Positions 1 to 13,252 of a stretch of 64,000 nt of DNA are shown here, one piece after another (the first letter of the stretch is position 1; each line of letters starts with the position of its first letter). Under the pieces are notes generated by a model that saw only the letters and a program-made list of their open reading frames with translations, did not search any database and was not told the DNA's origin. This DNA comes from Daucus carota subsp. sativus (lineage: Eukaryota; Streptophyta; Magnoliopsida; Apiales; Apiaceae). The translations under genes and the position numbers were made by a program. The stretch covers positions 64,098,949 through 64,162,948 of the forward strand of contig NC_030383.2 of NCBI RefSeq assembly GCF_001625215.2, read 5' to 3'.

Positions 1-368
1 TAAAAACAAATCATACGATGAAGATACTTTCTGATCGTGGAAATAATAGAAACAAAGACATCCCTCTTAATTGACTTCTAGGACCCTAGTGAAATTGAAT
101 CAACTCTACGACTCCAAGTGTTTGGCTATTTAATAAAAAAATCAGCATCCCAGATGAGGAGCATAGGATAGTAGTGAATTGCTAAGATGGATTTCAGTCA
201 CAAAGACAAATGAGAAATTAAGACTCTTATAACAAGACAGGTGAATAAAGCACCAGTTAATTTAGTAATCAGTCAAATAAAGTACTTGCACGTATCAGAA
301 TATGATATCATACACATTATAAAATGCTTCCCAAAATATTTAAGAAGAGACAGAAGAAAAGTGTATAC

Positions 369-1930
369 CAATTGAAGGAGTGTATGATAAAGATTGCAAC
401 AAGACCTCTGGTGCTCGATACCTGACAAAAACATCAGAAATTAAAATACATTAATATAGACAGCATACATGGTGAATTTCCATTTAAAACATGACAAATA
501 TGGGGGATGAACTTAAATGCGTATGTTTAATGACCTACCACCGCGTAGAAACATAATCAGTATACGGCGGTGATGATGCTACTTCCCTAGCCAGTCCAAA
601 GTCAGCAATTTTGATCAAGTTGCCCGTCACCAGCAAATTCTCTAGATACAGAGATACGGTGATTATTTGTAATAAATTAATTCCATAAGGTCAAAGATAT
701 AATAACCCTTGAAAGATATTAGCACAGTGTTTTGAGGAAATTTATACCAGGCTTTAAATCCCGATGAAAATATCCATTTCTGTGCATGTGTGCAAGTCCC
801 TGCAGCAACTGATGCATCAAATGTTTTATCTCTGCCTCTGTAAAAGGTCTTTGACGGTCTCTCATTATTTGGTACAAATTAAGTTCCTGTGACGTCCAAA
901 ATAAATATTAAATAAAGCTATAAATGTTAAAATCAATTACTTTTAGTAAGCTCACAAAAGTACATATTTCCTGTGACTTCATAGACACAAATTTGTACAT
1001 ATTGTTATCTAAAGATTCTGAAAGAAAACATAATGAGAAAAAGCTTACCATGTATTCAAAAATAAAGAATAGCTCGTTATTTTCTCTGACTATCTCCTTC
1101 AACTTTATTATGTTAGGATGGTTCAATTTGCGGAGGGCCTGCACCCGATAAGAGAAAAGTCAATACTACACACGTAGCTCATAAACTTCCAATCAGTTTC
1201 AAGTTATTCTACCAATGCTAAAAAAGCCGTATACAACAAACCTAAGTAAATCAATTTAAGAGAAAAGTCAATAATACAAACGTAGCTCATAAATTGCCAA
1301 TCAGTTTCAAGTTATTCTACCAATGCTAAAGAAGCCGTATACAACAAACCTAAGTAAATCAATTTAAGGGGTTATCTTGCTAAATATAAATGATCCATGT
1401 TGCATAACTAACAGTTAAGATTCTAGTATGGCACAGGTGTTTATGTTGGAGCGAACATCTATGTAAATGACCAATTACTAGATGGTTGACTCACCATGAT
1501 CCGGTTCTCTTTCATTCCCTCATAAAAAATGAACACAGAGTGACTAAACTGTTAAAAATGACAGAAAAATGCAAATACCTTAACTTCCCGCAGATTAATG
1601 CACTCGTCCCAGAAATAAAACTTTCTCTTCATCTTCTTCACTGCAACCTATACAAGCATAATACTGTCAAAACGGATTTACTCTAATAAGCCACACACGC
1701 ACACGAATAAATCTCCAGGTCATTGAAGTAGATGTTCTCACAATTTCATATGTCTCCAGACAAATAGCCTCATATACACTACCACAAGTTCCATCTCCAA
1801 GTTCTTTTGTAATTTTATATCTGTGGAATTTTATGCACCAAAAAACATGTATGAACAAGGATTCAACAAATTTTATACAATATGCATGTAATTATATATA
1901 TTGGCTTGAAATATAATTTTACCTTTCCAT
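369..1930 (-). CDS. MHK: MHK/CDKF-4-like (MAK-type) Ser/Thr protein kinase, 5' part
   Basis: This is the N-terminal half of a CMGC-group kinase of the male-germ-cell-associated type. Coding exons on the minus strand are 1930-1923, 1820-1742, 1647-1579, 1138-1049, 886-748, 641-539 and 421-369; all have GT-AG borders and compatible phases. The protein begins [20 protein letters not shown] (glycine-rich loop at about 11-16). It carries the ATP lysine in VAVKK (about 33), the HRDLKPEN catalytic loop (about 123-130), the DFG motif (142-144), an activation-loop TDY (156-158) and STRWYRAPEV. The start is the only ATG at the 8-base first coding exon, where MER is the expected N-terminus. The remaining exons (kinase lobe end and C-terminal tail) lie beyond position 1; bases 1-368 look intronic. 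Family role from literature: CDK/MAPK-related kinase; substrates in plants are poorly known. Confidence 0.93.
1151..1367. repeat. Direct tandem duplication inside an MHK intron
   Basis: Two adjacent copies of about 108 bases lie at 1151-1258 and 1259-1367. They differ at only a few positions. The duplication sits in the intron between the third and fourth coding exons and touches no splice site. It looks recent. Confidence 0.9.
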
Positions 1931-2900
1931 TGTTGGGTTTAGGGAATCTGTCAATCAAATTCTCAATGGACTTCTAAAGTCCAAATAGCGGTTTCAATAC
2001 TGTTATAACAGTGTTCCTCATTCGCTTGTAAAAATACATTAGTACTCAATGGTAGCATAAAATACAAAATATCATCGCAGTATTCACTGTGGGAATGATT
2101 AAAAGTCCACCAAAAATCTATCAACATGCTTAGGCGCAGCCTCTAAAAGCTGCAATTAATTGGCAACATCTAAATCACTGAAAATTCATGAGCTAATATC
2201 TTTCTCTTGGCAACTACTTCAATCAGAAACCAATCTGCAAAAAAAGTTGTAATCAATTGTCAATAATAAGTAAAAACAAGATTTCAGCCAAATACAAAAT
2301 TTACAAATTGAAGGTTTACTACAGTTTCTTGGTCACTGAAGGCAAGAAACTAATCAAATTAATCAAACTAATTCCAATTAACAAACACAAACAAATAGTT
2401 TAATATTCCAAGAACCCCACTAGATTAAGAAATTCAATTCTTTATAAACTGTTCTCTAATCTATCATCTGCATTCAGACACAATTACAATAAAAATCAAA
2501 ACTTTCAATCAAAACCATACACAATTTAAGCAAAAAAACAATCTTTGCACTCAAAAAAAGACAATAAACTGCAGTCTTGATCAAGAACACAATAATATCA
2601 CACTGAAAAAACTAATCACACAAAAAAAATAATCCCAACTCACAAAGAATCAAGAAAGACACACAAATTACATTCAATTAATACACATATATCAACAAAT
2701 TTGAAATCTTGAGCACAGCTGAATTCTCGAAAACAGAATTATAATATATACATATGGGTGCGTGTATGAAAGGAACTCACCCAATGTGTAAAGAACTATG
2801 CTTTGCTGCAGTTATTCCATTGCAAGAATTGAGAGAGAGAGGGAGAGAGAGAGAGAGAGAGAGTTAAGAGAATGGGATCAAACAATGTAATTGCAAAAAC
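1931..2900 (-). promoter_or_regulatory. MHK 5' leader with probable UTR intron and (CT)n tract
   Basis: Upstream of the MHK ATG there is no coding potential. Read on the minus strand, a good donor (GTGAGTTCC at 2779-2771) and a T-rich acceptor ending at 2235 suggest a 5'-UTR intron of about 545 bases, splitting a leader exon near 2780-2900 from the exon holding the ATG. The leader exon contains a pure CT/GA microsatellite. The UTR intron is inference; no transcript evidence is available here. Confidence 0.5.
2831..2863. repeat. (GA)n / (CT)n microsatellite
   Basis: Alternating GA for 33 bases with one GGG interruption, in the presumed MHK leader. On the transcribed strand it reads CT-rich, a common composition for plant 5' UTRs. 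Confidence 0.95.
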
Positions 2901-4297
2901 GTTGAAAACAATTGCAGCAGATTAATGGTGTTTTGGATTTAAATATAAAGGCAAATATATTTTGTAGAAGAAGAAGAGAAGGAAAACTATATTTTCTTAT
3001 TATATTATTATTATTTATTATTATTATTATAATTTTAATAGTGTGAAACAAATTGGAGTATTTTTTACAGGAACAATTGCGTGATGGTGGGTATAAGCAG
3101 GTGGCCCCACAAAGACTTTTTTATTATTTTTATATTATTATTTCCGGGTTTGTTGAGGTAACAAGGCTGTGAGGAAGGTGATCGTTGCATTTGACCATAT
3201 TACCCTTGTGTGAAAATTTTTTTGTGGGGGAATTAGCTGTGTGTGAAGGGTAATATAGGGTAATTAGGTTTTGTGCTGTTTGTTTTGTTATCTGTGTTTT
3301 ATTATGGTGACGGGGTAGGAGGGATGAGTGTGAACGCAATATGCTTGGGGTGTTCTTATCCTATATGACTGCTAAATCTCCTTTGGAATAAATAAATATT
3401 ATTATATGATTTGGTTTTAAAGGGAATAATAATTTTTGTGTATCTTGTGGAATATTGGAATATGCTTGATTTGCTCGCTGCTGATTGTAATATCACGTAA
3501 AAAAAAATCAAACAAATTTTCTAAATATTGACATGTGAATGCATTCATGATAATATTTCTTAATAACAATATAAGATTTCACGTGTATATATATTTATTA
3601 AATTGCTCAAAAACGAATCACTAAAATATAAATTAAGAAAAAACCCACTATTATATCACCCCACTTATACATCCATGATCTGGTCGGATGATATTCATGA
3701 TATCTCGATTAGCTATATTTTAATAATAATATGTTATTAGTATTTTAAATTGTTATAAATAAAAATATATAATTGAAATTGAATATTTTTTACATAAGAT
3801 ACATATATTTTATATTAATTATATGATCTCGTAAATACAAGTTATTTCTAGCAATAAAACAGATATTTCCAAAAAAAAACGCGGTATTTGGCCATCTAAT
3901 CTCTAGAGAAAGTTAACAGAAGCAGGACCCTGTTTTCGTATAAACTCTTCAAGGAATACAATTGAGCAGGTTCTTTGTAAATTAGGCGTATCTCAAAATC
4001 TTTATAACGAGAATAATACCTATTTCGATTAAGCATGAACGCTTTAATGCTGCATCTAGATGACCATAAACATGCCCTTACAGTGATCCAAAAATGTCAC
4101 AAGGACCATCCATTTACAACTAAGACGTAAAATAAGGTTACTCCATATTTTCGAGTCTTGGTCGAATATATTGATACAAACTACCCTAGAATTGAACTTC
4201 TGAATCACAAAAATTCTTGAAAATCCTCCGATCATTCTGTGTTCCTTGTGCCTGTCTTGTATGTCGAAAATGATGAGTGTTCATCATTTTAAATCGA
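2901..4297. other. Intergenic: MHK promoter side and WDR74 3' flank
   Basis: AT-rich DNA with a TTA-type simple repeat near 2997-3032. There is no credible coding frame. The left part should hold the MHK promoter and the right part (from about 3950) the WDR74 3' UTR and polyadenylation region. I recognise no transposon here. Confidence 0.6.
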
Positions 4298-7200
4298 CTA
4301 TTCAGTTACTTTCTTGGTCTTTTTCTTCTTGCTCCCACTACCTTCTTTTGATTTCTTCTTTCTCTTGACAGGTGGTGGTGTATCTTCCTTGTCCTCATCT
4401 AACGTCTCGTCAAGTTCCACAGATGCGTCCGGTATTACAGGAGCATCAGAACCAACGACTTCTGTGGAACATAAAATAAAGCGTGTTAGCAATAATATGT
4501 AACACTACGAGAAGCAAATAGCAAATGTGATGTTCTAACTGATTACACAAATGATGTATGCAACTGGTTCAAATTTATATTTGGAATTCTTTTAACTGGT
4601 GCATATGAAGCAATTCCTTTCTTTCCCAATATAACATATTTATACTCGTGATTCTTCAAATTTTGAGAAGGATCGCTACATCAAGTTTCCTGGCATTCAG
4701 TAGATGATTCTTTGACCTAAAATCTTTCATCACCCTTAATTAATGCTAACATTTAGAGTAATGCATATTGGTGCAGCGGTTACAGGATATGGAGCAATGT
4801 GTTCATCCCAACACGGTGCACTGCTATTACTCCCTCCACCCAAAACGAAAGAGTCATTTCAATATCAATGAGTGGTTGCAAAATCGTCAAATTTGTAATT
4901 GCATCTTCTCACTCATCACCATATCACCACCAACATGATGAAATTAATCACAACGCTGATAACTTAACAAAATATTAGATAGTAGATACCTTCATCTTTA
5001 AATTGGGAATCAAGAACCACGCTTGTAAGATGCTGCTTGAGGAAGACCTGCATCAAAAATAACAATAAGAACCATCTGAAATCATACTGAAACATTCTAA
5101 AGTGATCTACAAATATGCACCATAGCCATATGCTGACTAGTATGATCTTTGCCCTTCGCAGCATTTTATTAGTTGTGACATTGACATTATAATTTACTTA
5201 AGCACACATTCTTCCTCCCAGCACTTTATGATTCATTTACTTCACCAGATTTTGCTAAGTTAAATTTTATAATTAAATCTGATAAATCCTGATAAGAAGT
5301 TAAACAGAGAGAAATCATTTTATTAGCAGGTTGATAGCATACCGCAGAAAGAAGTTGACGAGACTCGGTATCCCAAAAACGCAAGTACCTGTCCAGACCT
5401 GTAGGAAAAGTTATATTAACAGTTCTAGTAAAAATAATGACGATATTAATTAATATGCCCAAAATCAAGAACATAATTCTTCCAAATAACCATAAAGGTA
5501 ATAAAAGAGTGGTGTCCACAAAAACAATAGTTCAACTGAATACTCACCACAAGAAGCTATCACTGGAAGCTCCGGATGTCTGGCTACCGATTTTATACTT
5601 CCGGAGCATTTTCCTGAAAAACGGCCTAATAGTTTCCCTATGACAAACCAACTAAAATGATCAGAATAAGCAAACGGTGATGAATGGGCTACTGAAATAC
5701 TACACTTGAGCACTAATGTTACAAGTCAAAGTCAACTAATTTCGTTATACACAAATAATTAATTGTCAACAAACAAATACATATTTAGTAACGTATAAAT
5801 TAATGTTCAAGCTAGAAGAAGACATGAAATCTCTTCAGTAGAATACCTGTGCGTATGTCGTAAGAAGCAAGGTCGCCTGATCCATTACCCACATAAACTG
5901 TTCTACCATTCAGATCTTCAGTGACTGCTGTGATGGGGGCCTCCAGAAAATCAAAAGAAATAACAGGTCTTCTCTGAGCTGAAATATCATAGAGGCGTAC
6001 CTGAAGATAATAACTATGGTCAATCACTGTAAACAAACAACAGAAAACCATCGTGAAACTGAATGATATAGTACTAATAACATAACATGTCTTAATGAGA
6101 GCAAAGTTTAGAAACAAAAGAAAGAAAAACAACTCACAGCATCACTCTTGTTAAACTTTATAAATCAAGCATCAACTCAAGAAACAAGATAACAAGTATA
6201 AGAAACAGTAAATAAATCAGCTCACTGTTAGACTTAAAATTTTGGAATAATCTTCTTGATATTGTTTCATCTAAGCAAAGGTCTACTGCAGAGGATGACA
6301 AAAATTATATTATCACTATGATCTCCAAAACAAGCAGAGATGAATCCTTCCAGGTCAATTATCAGATTCTCAGGTCCAAATGCCCGTACAATATTAAACA
6401 TAAAACACGAATAGAAGGCATTATTAAGCAATCACCAAGAAATAACATTGTAGTTTTTTCCTCAGATATCAATTGTTGAAATGCCACCCAATGCAACTAC
6501 TTGCCAATAAGAGAAATATTTTAAGGGAGTTTTACCTGGTGACTTTTTGTGCCCATTACCAATTTCCTGTGATCATCCTTATTCAAAAAAGTTGCTGATG
6601 TGAAACAAGTAGGGTCAAATATACCAAGACTATTTTTGGGAGGCTGCACAATATTAGAGTAAGAACGTAAAAACTCGTGTAAAAAAAAATTTTAAGCAAG
6701 AAACTAGGAACAAATTAATTTTTAAGAGAAGGTTTTCAATTGGACATGCAGGACTATTTAAGAGCCAGGACACCAGAACTTACTGATTTCGCTGTCCAAA
6801 TTCTGGTGCGCTTTTCTAGATCCCACACATTTACTTCAATTCTCTTCCTGAGTTAGAAAACAATTAGTGATACTATTAGGAAAAAAACCTGTTTATGTTA
6901 AAACTGGCAGAAAAACAACTCACCCGCCAAATAATGCATAGTCTTCACTTTCATGAACTTTAGAGCACAATACTTCTCCAGAACCACATACTGTCCAGGT
7001 CAATGGAGTACCACTGACAGTAGCATCGCCCGATGGGAGTTCAACAGACCTCAAAACAACATGACCTTTTTTTGAGCATGAAAGCAAGGTACATGACCTA
7101 ATTCAAGACAGAGATAGGTGATACAAATGAGATCAATAGCCCGTTGATGAAATATGTATTCTTAAATAGAGATCTACAGATTGCATTCTTCACAGTATTA

Positions 7201-9495
7201 AATAGTTACTAATGTACCAAAACCATCAACCAAAAATTGACTCGCTAATTATCAGTAACTTGCAATATCCTACTGTGGAAACACATTACGGAATGTATAC
7301 AACCAAAATACAAGGCCAAACTCCACTTACAAGCAGCAGCAAGAAGTCAAAAGAGCTTGTTATTCATCAAACGAAATATACAACTAGTCAAGGTTCGGTT
7401 GTGTGGCAAGCAAGAGATACTTTAGTGAACTAAATAACCCATAACAAATAGAAATGGTTACATATCATCCACAAATTGAGTAATGAAACTTCATACTTTC
7501 TTCTTTGCGATTACTGACCATGCAACTTAGATTAGAAAACTGATAGATTCATTCGACCAACGTATTGCTATTGCATACAAGATACAAAGTAGGCTTGACA
7601 TGAATGATTTAGCTTGATACAAGTTTACCCTGTGTTGATTGAGAAATCTTTGATAGCTAGAACTTATGAAGCAGCCTTACTATTGGGCACTGTTGCTATT
7701 AGAAAATAACCAGCATTCTCACTGTGAAAACTCTAAATTTTCTCGACACAAGAAACCGTGATGAAACTGTAATTCTGTTGCAGTGATAACGACAAGTGGC
7801 AGCTAGGCTCAGGTGAGAGTTTACAGAAGAAATGTGTAGCTTTATTCCTGATCCTATCCTCAAATTTCACAATCCTAAATTTGAAGTAAAGAAATAAATA
7901 TACCTGGATGATGACTGCAAAGTTTTTTTCTTAAACAAATGCAAACCAGAAACCGGATCCTCTTCTGATCCACCATCAACTCGACTACCATTGGAAAGTG
8001 AAAAGCGCAAATCTCCATTAACAGGACTAATCAACTCAACCTGCAGACATATAACATTATAACATTCATTGAAAAATTAGAATTTTCATCTGAAACAATA
8101 GCAGGCCTACCAATTTTAGAAAAATTGTTAAATATTTTCAAGAAAAGACTTACCGAACCACACTTCCTCGCTACAGCTAACAGCTACACCATTATAAAAC
8201 AGGGTCAGATTTCCATATAACAATAACTAGTATCATCGTCTTGTTTTTTATTACTGAAAGGTGGCAAGTAATAAACAAAAAACATTTTAAATAGACCCAA
8301 TAAAAGAGAATCACTATTCAGATTGGTATGTATGTAAGACTGTAACTGTAAAAGCATGTGTAGCTTTTTTGGATACTAAATGATTTTTTGCAGATGTCGA
8401 GATTTTTCTCATCGTTGTAACATTTAAAGTGCAACCAGCCATTGAAGACCGTATAAAAATATCTTGGATGTGCCAAGCTTAGCACTATATAGTTAATCTA
8501 TAGATAGCAGTCAAACTGACTATTCAGTGCCCGTTGCTATCACCCTCTTCCCCTTATGGTGGTCGAGGAATCCTCTTAAGGATGATTGTGTGAGTTTATA
8601 TATGTACTATGTTGTGACTGCCCTAAAACTATATGGCACATTAGCACTGATACATATTTAAAAGGCCATGCCATAATACACATAAAAAAGGACAAACAAT
8701 AAGAACAAGATATATGCAGATTGAAGTGACAAATTTACATACAGGATCGAATTCGCGGTCATCAATGGAAGCGGCAAGCACGCATTTTGAGGAATCCGGG
8801 TCACCCCATCTCTCCACCACTTTAGCAACTCCATTTTCCTTATGACGAGCTTCAATAACTACAAATATGCAAATCAAAATAATTAACAAGCCCTTACACA
8901 CACACATATGTGTGTGCATCTATAAGCAAAAGGGTAGTAATTTTTATAGCTTCAACTACCTATACGTATAAACAACAACCCGTGCACACACAAATGTATA
9001 AGCCAACGGAATTTAAGTTGGACCTTCAACAAGACCAAGAACATCCGGTGTTGAATGTATACATACATTTATGTGAATCAACAAAAGTGTGCTAAAGATT
9101 GAATGTTTAGTAAGACCCAAAACATCAAGAATTAGATATATACAAACAAGTATGTAAAATTATTAAAAGGGCAGTAAAGATTAAATCTTTAGTAAGAACC
9201 AAAACATCAAAATTAGATATACACAACGCAAACATGTATTTAAATTAAAAAAAGGGTAAAACCCAAAACATCAAAAATTAGATAAACGCAAGCATGTATG
9301 TAAATTAACAAAAGGTTAGTAAAGATTGAATCTTCAGTAAGACCCAGAACAGAAAATATTAGATAAACACGAACAAGTATGTAAATTAACAAAAGGGGTA
9401 GTAAAGATTGAACCTTTGATAAGACCCAGATCATCAAATGTCAGAGCTCGAATTGGGGGGCAGCCAGGACACTCGACTACACTTGTTCTTGGCAT
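4298..9495 (-). CDS. WDR74: WDR74/Nsa1-type WD40 protein, 60S ribosome biogenesis
   Basis: Twelve coding exons on the minus strand: 9495-9426, 8858-8743, 8183-8154, 8040-7904, 7097-6924, 6847-6784, 6643-6536, 6000-5847, 5625-5548, 5398-5343, 5047-4990 and 4461-4298. They sum to 1209 bases (402 aa plus TAG), every border is GT-AG, and phases fit throughout. The protein starts MPRTSVVECPGCPP, typical of plant members of this family. It contains WD-like repeats (VVERWGDPDSSKC, VNVWDLEKRTRIW, VRLYDISAQRRP, LDRYLRFWDTESRQLL) and ends in an acidic stretch followed by a Lys-rich tail (KRKKKSKEGSGSKKKK) suited to nuclear/nucleolar location. Known role of the family: assembly factor for pre-60S particles. 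A telo-box lies just upstream. Intron 1 holds an unusual tandem array. Confidence 0.93.
9030..9441. repeat. Tandem array derived from the WDR74 exon 1/intron 1 junction
   Basis: Five to six degenerate copies of a unit of about 60-87 bases start near 9030, 9071, 9151, 9238, 9298 and 9379. The last copy overlaps the real exon 1 end. On the minus strand each copy carries a version of TTTGATGATCTGG|GTCTTA, which is the exon end plus the 5' splice site. The array therefore multiplies the donor region inside the intron. Confidence 0.85.
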
Positions 9496-9544
9496 TTTTG
9501 ATGCGGCGCCAAAAGATGAGTTGAGCTTTGTGTATGTGTTTGTA

Positions 9545-9552
9545 TAGGGTTT
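9545..9552 (-). promoter_or_regulatory. Telo-box (AAACCCTA)
   Basis: A perfect AAACCCTA on the minus strand, about 50 bases upstream of the WDR74 ATG. Telo-boxes are known to be enriched close to the start of plant ribosomal-protein and ribosome-biogenesis genes. A second near-match (AAACCCTG on the plus strand) lies at about 9598. No clear site II motif was seen beside it. Confidence 0.6.
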
Positions 9553-9779
9553 TACGATTTGTAAGCTTTTTATTCAACACCCAAAATTAGAGCCCTTAAA
9601 CCCTGTCTTAGAATTCACAACATTTTTCTCTTTTTTTATTTGTTTTGCATACGGTTTTCTTATTTGACAATGTGCAAAAGTAACTTCAAAATCCGCTTAC
9701 AAATCTTCTGGATGAGTTTAAAATAATAATTTATAATTTAAATTTGGGATCTTTTCAATAATTTGATATTAGAATTGTA

Positions 9780-10091
9780 CTCCCTCCGTTCCAGAATGTT
9801 AGTCTTGTTTGCTAAAAAAAAATATTTCATAATATGTGTCCTACTCTTTTTTCAATACATTTTTTCAAGACTTAACTTTGAATTTATCTTTCCAAAATTG
9901 ACTAGATGTAGTGGATACACCTATCTGGTGAAAGTTTCATGCAGTTTTTAATCTTATTAAATGCAGTTAACTAGCTTTCAAGGTCACAATCATTAAATAG
10001 CACTAAAAATAAAAAGAAAAACATACACATTCAAAATATCTTAATATGTGTGAAAATGACAAACAAGACTAACATTTTGGAACGGAGGGAG
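9780..10091. mobile_element. Stowaway MITE (Tc1/mariner type)
   Basis: Starts CTCCCTCCGTTCC and ends with its inverted complement (GGAACGGAGGGAG). The terminal inverted repeat is about 35 bases, with TA flanking each side (9778-9779 and 10092-10093). The length is 312 bases, with an AT-rich non-coding interior. Confidence 0.93.
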
Positions 10092-10729
10092 TAACTTTTT
10101 GATAATTTATAATTCATAGAATTACGATAATAAAAATAAATTTGATATATAATTTATTTGAATGACGATTAAATTTTTATCAACAAAATGATATAAGTGA
10201 GAAAAGTTCTTTTAAAAAGTATCTTGAATACTCATATGATGAAGTTGTGACAAGTAAAAAGAGGGACATGTTTTTAATACTAGGGTTGAATATAATTAGA
10301 ATTTTATAATTGAAATATGTAAATATTATTCTTCTTAAATTTAGAATTTAATAAGATTAATTGTCATAAAAACATAACAAATCTAAATGTCTGAGGGATC
10401 CAGAACCTTACTTTATCAAAAAAATTCTAATACTACTCACTTGTGTGTATAATATTTATGGGTTATATGCTTTTTGAAATTATCAGATTTAATCATAAGC
10501 TACATAACCATACTTGGATTTTTGAATCATTCAAAAATAAATCTCAAAGATACATGCATATATTAGTTTAAATCTGAATTGACAAAATAATATCATACTT
10601 ATAATTTAATTTAATATTCATGTCTATATTAAATTTTTTGGAAACAAATTTGATGTAAGTTATGGCAATATATTTATATGAATCACTTGATACTAATATT
10701 TGTATGAAAATTTCTAAAGGATTGGAATT
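10092..10729. other. Intergenic, AT-rich
   Basis: No gene, conserved motif or recognisable transposon was seen. Confidence 0.5.
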
Positions 10730-11935
10730 AGAGGACACTAAGTCTCGATGATTATATTATGTCAAATTACAACAATTACTATATGATTTGAAACAAACTA
10801 GGATATGTGTAACAACAAACTTAGTGAAAATTTATAAAATGATGAACATGTTAATAATCAAGTGTGTCGTTGCTTTTTCATTAAACTTTCACCAGTTGAT
10901 TTCATTATTATTTTTATATATGCGGATGTTTTTAATATCATCAAACTATTAGAAATACTATTAATGTTGTCCACTATTTAAAAAATGAGTATGATATAAA
11001 AGATCTTGGAAACACAAAATTTTATTAACATATAATGGTGCACCACTCTTTGTGGCATAATTACTCAGAGTGGCATAATTATTCATCATTCCAACTACAC
11101 TAAAAAGGTTCATCATCGATTTTACATGTATATATCTCATCCGGTAACTACACTGATAATTAATCGATCAGTGTAAATTAAAAAGGATCTGTTCCGACCT
11201 AAAAAGAGGGTGAAAAAGCTCTTGGGGATGACATTTCATATTTTAGTACAATTGGTGTTTTTATGCATGTTGCTAACAACACGCATCCTTATATTACACT
11301 TGCAGTGAATCTGTTGGCAAGATTCAATTAAAATATTAATAAAAGACACCAGTATGTTCGTATGGAATTAAATATATATTGAGATATTTTCGAGGAACAA
11401 TATATTTTGGATTATTCCATTTTTTTAAAAAAAATCACAATTACAACTATCAGGATATGTAGATAGATTTTAATCAGATCTTTGTTTTAGATGATCACAA
11501 ACATGTTGTTATTAACATATTACGGCTCTTTTACTTAATGAAATTCTACAAAATTGACTATAAAGAACCTTATCAAGTTAAACAGAACTATTTACAATTC
11601 ATGAAACAAGCGGGAAATATATTTAGTTGCAATATATCATTCAACATATTTGAAAATTACGCGGGTTTATGAAAATCTTAAACAATCCTACAATTATGTT
11701 TGAAGATAATATTCAACTTATAATAATCAACTAAAAGAAATATATGATAAATAAGATCGAACAAACATTGTCAAAATATTTCTCCATTCGGAAACTTCAA
11801 AAAACGATTACAGTGATATACAAAAAGTACGATCATATAATAATCTATCAAATATACTTGTAAAGTAAAGTCACTCCGCATCAACTTTTAAGAAGTTATG
11901 GTATGATATTGACATTCGAAAATTAAGATACTTGA
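10730..11935 (+). mobile_element. Degenerate Ty1/copia polyprotein remnant (RT-RNase H)
   Basis: Translation with many frameshifts and stops gives the copia reverse transcriptase/RNase H order: LYDLKQ near 10770; the YVDD-like region decayed near 10920; YDIKDLGNTKF near 10990; FRPKK near 11200; a decayed TRPDI-type stretch near 11280; then an RNase H-like tail around 11500-11900. No LTR pair was recognised and no frame is long. It is an old, dead copy, plus orientation. Confidence 0.75.
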
Positions 11936-13040
11936 TATGACCGGATGCTAAAACGTGAGATATTTTATTAAAGAAGAAACTGTACTCCTTTTACTTTCGT
12001 GAGATTTTTATCCCACCAAAAAATTATTTGCAAGATTTCAGTAAGGTGATCGATCTTTGTAACAACTCATCTTTGATAATTAAGGGATAATTTCTTATGA
12101 AAGCATTATATTTATGGGTCGATTATCAGTATTAACTTCTTGCCATAGGAATTAACAAATCGAACCAAATTGTGTAAATTCAGTCTTATTCTATCTAGTT
12201 TTTCTAAAACTTTGGTTTATTCGCTTTTTCAATCCAGCCCTAATTAAAATTCGATTTGATTGCGGTCATAAACAAAAGTTTGTAGTTCGAATCGAACTAT
12301 ATGTATTATATGATATGGGTCGCGCTCAAGAGAGAACCAGTCGTTAATATAGAACCATGGAACCACTAAGGTTTTGCTACAGAACTCTAAATTTTAAATA
12401 GATTTTTAGGATCTAAATCTAAATACATATTTTTTTCATGTTTTTTCATCATTGTGTGTGTTCAAAAATAACTTTAAAATATAACACACAGATATTTACA
12501 TTTTTTACATGTGAAGTTCTGCTGCAGAAGCCTGACTAATACTAGAAATAAGATAAGAGTTTCATGGGTTCTCTTTCTAATGGTTCTCCCTTGAACATGA
12601 CCCGATATAATATATGTTCGCTAAGTACAATTTTATTTTAACATTCTAATGTCAACTTGTTTGTTGATTAATTTACATATTCTATTTGTTCCCCTTATCT
12701 ATTGTTCATATATAATAATTTTCTCTTTATATATATATAATTAATATTAATTAATATATTTCTAATTTATTATTATATATTAATATATATATTCTTCAAT
12801 TTATTTATTTACAATCATTTAAAATTCCCTAATACATAGAGACATTTAACTTGGAATGGACGGAATAATCGTGAAGGTTTAGGTTAGATCGATATCAATA
12901 GTATATTATAAATTTATTTGAAATATAAATCATGTAAGTAACAACATATATATTATATTTGTTTCAAATTATAAAAAATATAGAATACAATGATTTAAAA
13001 AATTGTAAAACATTACTTTGTTTACCCCGTAAAATTACCA
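11936..13040. other. Intergenic, upstream of CSLC6
   Basis: AT-rich; includes a TA/TTAA-rich stretch at about 12720-12800. No gene seen. The stretch from about 13020 to 13252 becomes CA/CT-rich, as expected for a 5' UTR. Confidence 0.5.
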
Positions 13041-13252
13041 CCACCAAAATAAAAACACTGCGCTCTACACAAGCATAGACTTCAAAACAACTTTTCAACA
13101 AACAATCCTCATCTCCCTTCGGACAGAACTGACTTCAATCTCTCCCCTGAATCTATGTAATGATTCACACTCTCTAGTCCATCTATCTTTTCACACACAC
13201 CCAACCAAACTAACAGATCTCTACAATACTTGAATTCATTGTACCTAGATTT

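Noticed and set aside
8641..8919. WDR74 exon 2 read as a separate small gene
   Set aside because: It fits exactly between exon 1 and exon 3 in phase, and only its central part is conserved.
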